Source of the DNA: CAYFVU01 sp964346645
GTDB taxonomy: Bacteria > Spirochaetota > Spirochaetia > DSM-16054 > Sediminispirochaetaceae
Direction: 5' to 3'
Length of the DNA stretch: 5,990 bases
NCBI GenBank assembly: GCA_964346645.1
Contig: CAYFVU010000146.1
Coordinates: forward strand, 1-5,990
The translations under genes and the position numbers were made by a program. Under the pieces are notes generated by a model, which was not told the DNA's origin, made no database searches, and saw only the letters and a program-made list of their open reading frames with translations. This document shows positions 1 to 5,990 of the stretch, piece by piece (position 1 is the first letter of the stretch; every line of letters starts with the position of its first letter).

Positions 1-1066
1 TAAATGCAAGCGGAATGAGGAGAGCAAAAAGCCTTTGTGCCGCGACGCCGGCGGCCGCCATAAAAACCACCAGTACCATCACCCCCCACGCTAAAGAAAA
101 AAGAGCGGCCGTTCGCTGAGTCGATAGGACCCTCCTCTCGTTACCGGCGCCGTGATTTTGGCCGACGAAGGGGGTGACGATCATCGAAAGAGCCAAGGTA
201 AAGACCAAGGCGAAGGACTCGATTCGGCTCGCAGCTCCGAAGCCTGCAACCGCATTGGTGCCGAAGGCGGAGACGAAACGGGTAATGATGCCGATGGATA
301 TTGGGAGGAGAATATTCGCAGCCGCGGCAGGCACTCCGACGTAGAGTATCCGTCCCCATGAGGCGAGTACCTGCAGCAGGGAGCCTATTTTTGCGGTAAA
401 AAGCCGCTCTCTCCACATTATGACCGCCCCGACTATAAAGAAGCTCGAGAAGCGGCCGATTACGGTCGCCCAGGCGGCCCCACCGATGCCGAGTCGGGGC
501 AGAGGGCCGAAACCGAAGATGAGCAGAGGATCGAGGAGAATATTTAGTATCACCGACAAGGTGAGCACAAGGCCCGGAATTTTTGTGTCTCCGGTTGCCT
601 GAAGCACATTCATTCCGACCATCGGAAGGATCACGAAGGGAAGGCCGATGTACCATATCGTCATGTAGGTGCGAATGAGAGGCAGGACCGTCGCCTCGGC
701 GCCCATGGCGGTAAAGAGGGGGCCGATCGTGAGGAGACCGGCAGCGGCCAAAATTGTGGTGAGGCCGAAGGTCAAGATGTGTGTACGACTCGAGATTCGG
801 GCCGCTTCGCTCCTGTTTCCCCGGCCGAGGGCGTGGGAGACGTAGGTCGAGGTGCCGATACCCAGCCCCATCGCTAATCCGCCGGAGATCATGACCACGG
901 GAAAAGAAAAGCTCATCGCCGCCAGCGGGTCCGCTCCGAGGCGGCCGACGAAAAAGGTATCGGCCACATTGAAGAGGACGATGCTCATCGTTCCGGGTAT
1001 CATCGGCAGCACGAGCCGAAACAGAGCTCCTGCTATACTGTCGTTCAACATATCGGGCCGCTTCAT
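1..1066 (-). CDS. MATE-family multidrug efflux antiporter, 3' end outside window
   Basis: Inner-membrane antiporter expected to expel drugs or organic cations in exchange for Na+ or H+. I translated the minus strand by hand from the ATG at 1066: 355 residues stay open to the window edge, against about 450 for the family, so roughly the last fifth is missing. Family marks are VADTFFVGRLG (residues 34-44), ALGRGN (79-84), QATGDTK (156-162), DPLLIFGFG (179-187) and, in the second lobe, PFVGQNHGAGN (299-309). Hydrophobic spans recur throughout, as expected for the N-lobe and most of the C-lobe. D36 appears to match the essential N-lobe acid of NorM proteins; the C-lobe glutamate of NorM is not evident by eye. 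The start is chosen because GGAGAG lies 5 nt upstream and the ATG overlaps the stop of the MarR gene as ATGA, implying co-transcription and coupling. Family is secure; substrate and ion are unknown. Confidence 0.93.
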   Translation of the reverse strand, partial: MKRPDMLNDSIAGALFRLVLPMIPGTMSIVLFNVADTFFVGRLGADPLAAMSFSFPVVMISGGLAMGLGIGTSTYVSHALGRGNRSEAARISSRTHILTFGLTTILAAAGLLTIGPLFTAMGAEATVLPLIRTYMTIWYIGLPFVILPMVGMNVLQATGDTKIPGLVLTLSVILNILLDPLLIFGFGPLPRLGIGGAAWATVIGRFSSFFIVGAVIMWRERLFTAKIGSLLQVLASWGRILYVGVPAAAANILLPISIGIITRFVSAFGTNAVAGFGAASRIESFALVFTLALSMIVTPFVGQNHGAGNERRVLSTQRTAALFSLAWGVMVLVVFMAAAGVAAQRLFALLIPLAF

Positions 1067-1077
1067 TCCTTCTCTCC
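1063..1077 (-). promoter_or_regulatory. Coupled stop/start junction (ATGA) with RBS for the MATE gene
   Basis: Reading the minus strand, GGAGAG (1077-1072) lies inside the last codons of the MarR gene, 5 nt before ATGA (1066-1063). That ATGA is both the MATE start (ATG) and the MarR stop (TGA). The arrangement favours translational coupling and argues against a separate promoter for the MATE gene. Confidence 0.8.
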
Positions 1078-1584
1078 ATTGTGACAATCCGTATCGACAA
1101 CGAAGTTACCGAGGTTCTCCTTAGCTTCTAATCCGATCTGCTCGCTGACCACTTTGTAGAGGGCGGAAAGGCCGCTGCGCAGTGATTCGACCTCATTCTC
1201 CGGCATCGAATCGAGGAGCTCGGTGACACGCCTAACGGCTGTCCACTCGGCGTGCTCGAGTACCTCTTTGCCGGTATCGGTTATCACTGCATAGACTGTA
1301 CGCCGGTCCTCCTCGGAACGGATGCGTTCGATCCAACTGCGTTTTTCGAGCACACTCACCGTCCGTGACATGGTGGGGAGGCGAACACCATGCTGCCCGG
1401 CCAACTCGTGAAGACTTCGGCGGCTGCGCCGCAGCGTTCGCAGGAGCCGAAAATGGACGGGGTTGTCGATGTTCGAGTTTCTTCGCAGGTCACTCGAGAC
1501 GTGCCCCATAATGGACGGCAACATCTCCAACAGTACATATGCAGTGTCGATATGTGCGACTTGCCGGGATGATTTGTTATTCAT
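1063..1584 (-). CDS. MarR-family winged-helix transcriptional regulator
   Basis: Probable ligand-responsive repressor of the flanking efflux genes; cytoplasmic, and dimeric as is usual for the family. The product is 173 residues, slightly longer than the usual 140-150. The winged helix-turn-helix spans about 52-108: LHELAGQHGV (58-67), then a recognition-helix region around LPTMSRTVSVLEKR (69-82), then the wing with the family motif EEDRRTVYAVITDTG (91-105). Helices on either side (about 11-35 and 107-152) would form the dimer interface and ligand pocket. Residues from about 153 form an extra C-terminal tail. The only cysteine is C168 in that tail, so an OhrR-type N-terminal redox switch is not indicated. 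The start at 1584 has AGGGG 5 nt upstream. The stop overlaps the MATE start by 4 bases (ATGA), and the divergent adaptor gene begins 151 bases away, which suits autoregulation plus control of both operons. The inducing ligand cannot be told from sequence. Confidence 0.93.
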   Translation of the reverse strand: MNNKSSRQVAHIDTAYVLLEMLPSIMGHVSSDLRRNSNIDNPVHFRLLRTLRRSRRSLHELAGQHGVRLPTMSRTVSVLEKRSWIERIRSEEDRRTVYAVITDTGKEVLEHAEWTAVRRVTELLDSMPENEVESLRSGLSALYKVVSEQIGLEAKENLGNFVVDTDCHNGEKE

Positions 1585-1587
1585 AAG

Positions 1588-1594
1588 CTCCCCT
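1588..1594 (-). promoter_or_regulatory. RBS of the MarR gene
   Basis: AGGGGAG on the minus strand, with the AGGGG core 5 nt before the ATG at 1584. It supports that start over internal methionines such as M21 and M26. It is partly covered by the left copy of the intergenic direct repeat (1593-1615). Confidence 0.6.
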
Positions 1595-1615
1595 AACTAT
1601 TTGTTGGGCTATCAA
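1593..1615 (+). repeat. Imperfect 23-base direct repeat, left copy (candidate regulator site)
   Basis: Pattern CTAAC-N10-GCTATCAA. The same pattern with the same 10-base spacer (CTAAC-N10-GCTATTAA) recurs at 1680-1702; 15 of 23 positions agree. This copy covers the region from the predicted -10 of the MarR promoter to just upstream of the MarR RBS, where repressor binding would block transcription of the regulator. It was found by eye, so chance similarity of short AT-rich words cannot be excluded. Confidence 0.35.
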
Positions 1616-1641
1616 TAATCATACGGTGAGCGTTCCGTCAA
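1612..1641 (-). promoter_or_regulatory. Predicted promoter for the MarR-MATE operon
   Basis: On the minus strand a TTGACG -35 element (1641-1636) is followed after 18 nt by TATTGA (1617-1612), a weak -10 element matching TATAAT at three of six positions. TATGAT, a better -10 by sequence (about 1624-1619), lies too close to this -35 to pair with it. Transcription would start near 1605, leaving a leader of about 20 nt before the ATG at 1584. The -35 is good; the exact -10 is uncertain. Confidence 0.45.
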
Positions 1642-1669
1642 GGCAGGGGAAAAAATAGCTGATCCATTA

Positions 1670-1684
1670 GTTAGCTTGACTAAC
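1670..1684. promoter_or_regulatory. Inverted repeat GTTAG-N5-CTAAC, candidate MarR operator
   Basis: A perfect 5-base inverted repeat with a 5-base spacer in the divergent intergenic region. Its right half overlaps the TTGACT -35 element (1676-1681) of the predicted adaptor promoter. MarR dimers typically bind short palindromes overlapping the promoter they repress, so this is a natural candidate operator. A TTAG word just upstream extends the left arm as a tandem TTAGTTAG. Confidence 0.45.
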
Positions 1685-1702
1685 AGTTGTCTTTGCTATT
1701 AA
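1676..1702 (+). promoter_or_regulatory. Predicted promoter for the adaptor-RND operon
   Basis: TTGACT (-35, 1676-1681) is followed after 15 nt by TATTAA (-10, 1697-1702), which is preceded by TGC (1694-1696), an extended -10 element that can compensate for the short spacer. An alternative -10, TTAAAT (1699-1704), would give 17-nt spacing. The start of transcription would fall near 1709, about 27 nt before the ATG at 1736. Both elements lie within candidate operator repeats, as expected for a repressible promoter. Confidence 0.5.
1680..1702 (+). repeat. Imperfect 23-base direct repeat, right copy (candidate regulator site)
   Basis: CTAAC-N10-GCTATTAA, matching the copy at 1593-1615 at 15 of 23 positions with identical spacing. 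It runs from the right arm of the GTTAG/CTAAC inverted repeat to the end of the predicted -10 of the adaptor promoter, so each divergent promoter has one copy. Confidence 0.35.
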
Positions 1703-1718
1703 ATTACATGCGTAATAG
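1696..1718. repeat. Nested inverted repeats at the -10 / start region of the adaptor promoter
   Basis: Two nested inverted repeats: CTATTA (1696-1701) with TAATAG (1713-1718), 11 bases apart, and inside them ATTAC (1703-1707) with GTAAT (1712-1716), 4 bases apart. They span the predicted -10 and transcription start and end just before the RBS. They could be a second operator or a 5'-end hairpin; AT-rich composition makes chance occurrence possible. Confidence 0.35.
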
Positions 1719-1735
1719 ACGAGGAGAAAGAGAGT

Positions 1736-2719
1736 ATGAAAAGGAAAACAGTAATCTCGACCATTCTCATACTATTATTGATAGCAGGAGCGGTGTCGGC
1801 CTTATTTTTCTCATTCGGTCCGATGCCGCCGGGAGCCGGATCCTCGCCCGGGGTCGGTTCCTCCGAGGGGGTAACGGCGGAAACATCCGGAGGCGAAGCG
1901 GCGGAAAGCAGGGCTACTCCGGTTACCCTCGAAGAATCGATACGGACGAATCTCGTGGCCGATGTGGAGCTCAACGGCGAGGTAGAACCGGCGAATAGGG
2001 TAAAAGTATATCCGGAGGTCACCGGGGAGGTTCGGCGGATAGAGGTATCGGAAGGCGATAAGGTCGAAAAAGATCAGCCGCTTCTCTACGTGGATCCGTC
2101 GAAACCGGGAACTACGTTTCAGGAGAGTCCTGCCCGCTCGCCTATTTCGGGAGTCATAGTCTCTATAGACACAGAGCGGGGAGCGGAAGTACGTCCGACT
2201 ATGCCCGTTGTGACCATCGCGACGCTCCGGGAGATGCGTGTTGCACTCGAAATACCCGAGCGTTACGCCTCCGTCATCGAAAGGGGGATGCAGGCCTTTT
2301 TCACTCCTTTTGTCAACGAAAAGACATACGAGGGAATCATAGAGAAAATAGAACCGACCATAGACTCGGCCACTCGTTCAAAAGAAGTAAAAATAGGCAT
2401 ACGTAACGGGATATCCGGATTGACCCCGGGTATGTTCGTTCGAGTGTCTTTGCCCCTCGAGCGTGCAGCCGATGCGGTGGTGGTACCCTTCGAGGCGCTC
2501 GTGCAGAGCGGGGAGAATACCTACGTGTATACGGTACGGGATAACACCGCACATCGTATATCCGTCCGCACCGGAATAATTGCCGAAAATTTGGTTCAAA
2601 TCCGCTCCGGATTAGAAGGGGGAGTTCCGGTGATAGTCGAGGGACATCAAGAACTCGCTCAAGGGAAGAAGGTAAAAGTAGTACGTAACGAAGAAGGAAA
2701 GCAGGACGGTTCCGAATGA
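1736..2719 (+). CDS. RND efflux periplasmic adaptor (HlyD/AcrA-type membrane fusion protein) lacking the alpha-hairpin
   Basis: Periplasmic adaptor of an RND efflux pump, 327 residues, anchored by one N-terminal hydrophobic helix (about 5-25); there is no lipobox cysteine. A Gly/Pro/Ser-rich linker follows (27-60). Lipoyl half 1 is about 89-120 (PEVTGEVRRIEVSEGDKV) and half 2 about 135-163 (SPISGVIVSI..RGAEV), separated by only about 14 residues (121-134) instead of the long coiled-coil hairpin of AcrA/MexA. A beta-barrel domain (about 166-242, with LTPGMFVRVSLPLE) and a membrane-proximal domain (about 247-317, VVVPFEALVQ onward) complete the usual order. The Borrelia adaptor BesA is known to have the same hairpin-less plan. 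GAGGAG (1721-1726) lies 9 nt before the ATG. The stop overlaps the RND start as ATGA, so the two are one operon. Family is certain; substrate unknown. Confidence 0.95.
   Translation: MKRKTVISTILILLLIAGAVSALFFSFGPMPPGAGSSPGVGSSEGVTAETSGGEAAESRATPVTLEESIRTNLVADVELNGEVEPANRVKVYPEVTGEVRRIEVSEGDKVEKDQPLLYVDPSKPGTTFQESPARSPISGVIVSIDTERGAEVRPTMPVVTIATLREMRVALEIPERYASVIERGMQAFFTPFVNEKTYEGIIEKIEPTIDSATRSKEVKIGIRNGISGLTPGMFVRVSLPLERAADAVVVPFEALVQSGENTYVYTVRDNTAHRISVRTGIIAENLVQIRSGLEGGVPVIVEGHQELAQGKKVKVVRNEEGKQDGSE
2703..2719 (+). promoter_or_regulatory. RBS and coupled stop/start junction (ATGA) for the RND gene
   Basis: AGGA (2703-2706) lies within the last codons of the adaptor gene, 9 nt before the ATG at 2716. 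ATGA (2716-2719) serves as RND start and adaptor stop. Coupling would keep adaptor and pump synthesis in step, and it fixes the RND start. Confidence 0.75.
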
Positions 2720-5700
2720 GTTTTACCGAACGAATGATCCACAGGCCTGTTACGGTTCTCATGATATTTCTCATAATCGTCGGGATCGGTGGTATGATGT
2801 TCCGACAATTGGCGGTAGATCTCTTCCCCGAAGTGGAGCCGCCGATACTCGCCATTACCACGGTCCACCAGGCGGGACCCGAGGNNNNNNNNNNNNNNNN
2901 NNNNNNNNNNNNNNNNNNNNNNNNNNNNNNNNNNNNNNNNNNNNNNNNNNNNNNNNNNNNNNNNNNNNNNNNNNNNNNNNNNNNGAAGTGGAGCCGCCGA
3001 TACTCGCCATTACCACGGTCCACCAGGCGGGACCCGAGGAGATCGAAGAGAACATCACTAAACCGGTCGAGGGGGCCGTAGCCAACATAAGCGGTCTCGA
3101 CACGCTCACCTCCACCTCTTCGGAAGGTTCTAGTGTCGTGATTATGGAGTTCGGTTGGAAAGTCGATATGACCGAAGCGACCAACGATGTGCGTGATGCG
3201 CTCGAGCGGGTCGGCGGACAGCTCCCCGAAGATGCGAGAGATCCACAGATCATACGTTTCGATCCGAACGCCCAGCCGATTATGACTGTAGCGCTGTCCG
3301 GAGACCTCAGCCCCGAACAGCTTCGAGTGATTGCGGAGGAGGAACTGCAGACTCCTCTCGAACGGGTCCCGGGTGTTGGTCAGGCAGATGTAAGCGGGGG
3401 AAGGGAGGAGATCGTCTCGGTAAGCTTGGACGCCGCGGCGATAAAAGCCTATGGTATGACCGTCTCTCAGGTTTCGGGGGCAATAAAAAACGCCAGTATG
3501 GAGCTCTCCGGCGGCTCCATCGCCTCGGACGGGCGTAAACTCCTTCTCCGTGCCTCCAGCGAATATTCATCTCTCGAAGATATCGAATCGGTGGTGGTCG
3601 GAAGACAAGGAGGAGGTCCGAACGGTAGAGCCGTAAGATTGAGTGAGGTCGCCGAGGTTCGGTTCGCGTATGAGGAGGCCGAATCGTACGTCTACGTTGA
3701 CGGCTCTCCGGCGGTGAGAATCTCTCTCATACCCGAGTCAGAGGCCAATACGGTGGCCGTTGCCGAAGAGATCCGTAAGACCCTCGACCGTATCCGTCCT
3801 CGACTGCAGGAGGGGGTAGATCTCAGCATCACGAGCGATCGCAGCACCACTATTTCCGACACCCTCGATCAAGTCACCTCCTCGCTCCTTACCGGAGCCG
3901 TTCTGGCGATGGTGGTACTGCTTATCTTTCTCCACAACCTCAAGGCCGCCATTACGATCGGCGTTTCGATTCCGGTCTCTCTGTTGGCTACCTTCCTCGC
4001 CATGGGGGCGGCGGATGTAACGTTGAATCTCCTCTCCATGTCCGGCCTCGTGCTCGGGATCGGGCTTATCGTCGACTCATCTATCGTGGTCTTGGAGAAC
4101 ATCGAACGTCACCGCCGTGAAGGTTTAGAGGTGACGGAGGCTGCGACAATGGGAACCGGAGAGATGATTGCTGGAATCACCGCTTCCGCCCTCACGACCA
4201 TCAGTGTCTTTCTTCCGATAATCATCTTCAGCGATAGACTCGGTTTTATCGGTATACTCTTCGGAGATATCTCTTTTGTTATCATCGTCTCCATTCTCGC
4301 GGCTTTGATGGTGGCGGCCCTCTTAGTGCCGGTAATATCAAGCACCTACCTTCCCCTCGGAAAGGCGGGGACGGCACACACGGGACCATTCGGCCGGCTC
4401 AGCAGTTTTATCGAAGGGGTATTTAAAAAGATTGAGGCAGGATTCGCCTGGATACTCGAACGAGCCCTCAGGTATCGGGCCGTCACCCTAACTGCGGTTT
4501 TCTCGGCTCTCGTTGCCACCTTCGCCCTCGTTCCTTCGCTCGGTGTGATTTTCGCCCCACCCCAACCCCAACAGGGAGTCTCAATAGAACTCTCTCTTAG
4601 ATCCGGAACAACTCTCGAGGAGACGGATGAGGTTGCGAACACGGTAGCCGATACGATGGTCGAGCGCTATCCTTCGCTCGAGACGGTGGTGGTGGAATCA
4701 GGAGCTCAAGGAGGGTTCGGTCCGATAAGCGGTACCGCCACAAATCAGGCGACCATTGATATTACCCTCCCTCCGCTGAAGGAGCGGACTATAACACCGC
4801 AGGAGGTGAAAAGCTTTGCACGGAAAACGGTAAAAAGACGTCCCGATACAACTCTTAATTTTGTACAGATGGGCCCACAGCTCGGAGCCGACCATCCGAT
4901 CGACATCGTAGTACAATCCGAGGATCTCGAAGCGGTTAACACAACCGCCGCAGACGTGCTCGATGTGCTTCGCGAGTCTTTTCCGGAAGTAACCGAAACC
5001 TCTATGGATATAGGAGAGCCTTCTCCCCAACTGAAGGTGAAGATAGATCAAGACCGGGCGGCGGACCTCGGAGTAAACCCGGCTTCTGCGGTGAGAGAGG
5101 TAAGAGCCGCCTTTTCCGGCATCACCCCGACAACCTACACGAGTGATGGATCGGAGTGGGACATAGTGGTCGACCTCAGGGAGAAACAGCAATCCGACAT
5201 ACGCGACATCGAGTCCCTCTTTGTTCTCTCACAGAAAGGCGACCCCGTGCCTCTCTCCAATATTGCCTCCATATCTTTGGAGCAGACTCCGACCGAAATA
5301 AAGAGGGAAGGGCAAAGCCGAACCATTCATGTCACCGGTGGACTGACACCGGGTACGACGGCCGGAGAAATCCAGCCACGCATCGTCTCGGCAATTGATC
5401 GAAATCTCGATATCCCCAACGATGTCACCGTCGAATTTTCAGGAGAGCTGAGGGAGATCCGCCAAACCGGCGGTCAGATAGGCTTCGTGTTCCTCCTCGC
5501 CGTATTTCTCGTTTTCGCCATAATGGCGAGCCAGTTCGAGTCCTTCCGCATGCCCTTTATCGTATTCTTTACTATACCACTCATGCTAATAGGGGCGATA
5601 CTCATCCACTATCTCATAGGCCACGAGGTCTCGATGTTTTCTCTCATAGGACTCGTCGTTGCAGCGGGAATTGTCGTCAACAACGCGATAGTTCTCGTCG

Positions 5701-5990
5701 ACTATACAAACCTGCTCCGCGCACGAGGGAAAGGGATTTTTGATGCCGCTCTCACTGCAGGCCGCATCAGGTTTCGCCCTGTGATAATGACGACTCTCAC
5801 TACGATAGCCGGGATGGGCCCGCTCGCCTTCTTTCCCGGAGAAGGTGCCCAGCTCACCCAGCCGGTAGCGGTAACGGTAGTAGGCGGACTCACATCGAGT
5901 GCGATCACCACACTTTTAGTGGTGCCGGTGCTTTATACCCTTCTCACCGGAAAGGGAAAAGTCCGGAAGCAAGATGTGCATGTGAGTGTG
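2716..5990 (+). CDS. RND-family (HAE-type) multidrug efflux pump, interrupted by an assembly gap, 3' end outside window
   Basis: Proton-driven inner-membrane pump partner of the adaptor. The N-terminus (ERMIHRPVTVLMIF, then LAVDLFPEVEPP) is classic RND. Merging the 55-base overlap across the N gap gives 1040 residues without a stop, so only a short C-terminal end is missing. Merged numbering: TM1 about 11-30; first porter region 39-335; TM2 about 339-357; TM3-TM6 about 360-490 with TM4 motif GLIVDSSIVVLENIE; TM7 about 538-560; second porter region 561-865; TM8-TM12 from about 870, with TM10 motif AGIVVNNAIVLVDY and RFRPVIMTTL before TM11. Compared with AcrB, D402 matches D407, S403 replaces D408, N937 replaces K940, and R967 and T974 match R971 and T978. 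The sequence resembles the drug (HAE) branch more than metal (CzcA) pumps. As printed, the Ns and duplicated bases (155 in total) break the frame at 2885; I judge this an artefact and the gene intact. Confidence 0.93.
2830..2884 (+). repeat. 55-base sequence, first copy (left flank of gap)
   Basis: Identical to 2985-3039 over all 55 bases, ending exactly at the N run. It encodes RND residues 39-56 (EVEPP through AGPE) in frame with the start at 2716. Taken to be the same genomic bases present at both contig ends. Confidence 0.93.
2885..2984. other. Assembly gap: 100 Ns, probably spurious
   Basis: A run of exactly 100 Ns, a common placeholder for a gap of unknown size, inside the RND gene. 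The 55 bases on each side are identical and abut the gap. Removing 2885-3039 gives an uninterrupted RND reading frame and a normal family sequence across the junction. No missing sequence need exist. Confidence 0.97.
2985..3039 (+). repeat. 55-base sequence, second copy (right flank of gap)
   Basis: Exact copy of 2830-2884, beginning at the first base after the Ns. Here the codons lie in the frame that stays open to 5990. In the printed coordinates that frame differs from the one starting at 2716, and joining the copies brings the two into register. Confidence 0.93.

Noticed and set aside
141..1100. A 319-residue minus-strand open frame overlapping the MATE gene
   Set aside because: The translation is extremely Arg/His/Pro-rich with no membrane or domain pattern, and it lies in another frame of the clear MATE gene.
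1585..1735. A small RNA or riboswitch in the intergenic region
   Set aside because: The region is short and is accounted for by two promoters, RBSs and candidate operators; no terminator-like hairpin with a T-run or known riboswitch pattern was seen.
2830..3039. A genuine tandem duplication, mobile-element target site duplication or hypervariable switch inside the RND gene
   Set aside because: The copies abut a placeholder-size N run exactly, and one merged copy gives a perfect RND sequence, so an assembly cause is far simpler.
2716..3081. A short 121-residue protein or pseudogene starting at the RND ATG and ending soon after the gap
   Set aside because: The early stop comes only from the frame shift caused by the 100 Ns plus the duplicated 55 bases; collapsing the overlap removes it.
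2337..3253. Minus-strand open frames running through the N gap
   Set aside because: They depend on reading Ns as codons and are antisense to the adaptor and RND genes; they are not real.
3307..5911. Several 63-164 residue antisense or alternative-frame open frames across the RND gene, such as 4698-5192
   Set aside because: All lie opposite a continuous RND frame, lack plausible RBS and domain features, and are expected by chance in moderately GC-rich coding DNA.

Overview
The window is a compact double drug-efflux locus built around a divergent promoter region. To the left, on the minus strand, a MarR-family regulator (1063-1584) is followed by a MATE-family multidrug antiporter (from 1066, running off the left edge). 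To the right, on the plus strand, a periplasmic adaptor / membrane fusion protein (1736-2719) is followed by an RND inner-membrane pump (from 2716, running off the right edge). Both pairs are joined by a 4-base ATGA stop/start overlap, so each is probably a translationally coupled operon. The only non-coding DNA is the 151-base divergent intergenic region (1585-1735). It holds a recognisable promoter in each direction plus inverted and direct repeats that overlap them. No stretch over 300 bases lacks a gene. No RNA gene, CRISPR array, insertion sequence or terminator was seen.

The simplest functional reading is that one MarR repressor controls two different efflux routes from one control region. 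One is a single-component cation-coupled MATE antiporter. The other is a proton-driven RND pump with its adaptor. No outer-membrane channel gene is present in the window. The regulatory link is inferred from position and short repeats, not demonstrated.

The adaptor is unusual: its two lipoyl half-motifs are joined by only about 14 residues, so it has no alpha-helical hairpin of the kind that docks with TolC. BesA of the spirochaete Borrelia burgdorferi is a described example of such a hairpin-less adaptor. The RND protein also has a variant proton-relay set: one of the two adjacent TM4 aspartates is Ser, and the TM10 lysine is Asn.

The RND gene is interrupted by 100 Ns (2885-2984). The 55 bases before the gap (2830-2884) are identical to the 55 bases after it (2985-3039). 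Collapsing the overlap restores one open frame from 2716 to the window end (1040 residues, no stop). The gap is therefore almost certainly a scaffolding artefact at an assembler k-mer overlap, not a real disruption.

Organism: a diderm (Gram-negative type) bacterium, implied by the RND/adaptor pair, with a moderately GC-rich genome by eye. The hairpin-less adaptor fits Spirochaetota, but that is a weak inference. The scaffold gap suggests a draft or metagenome assembly.
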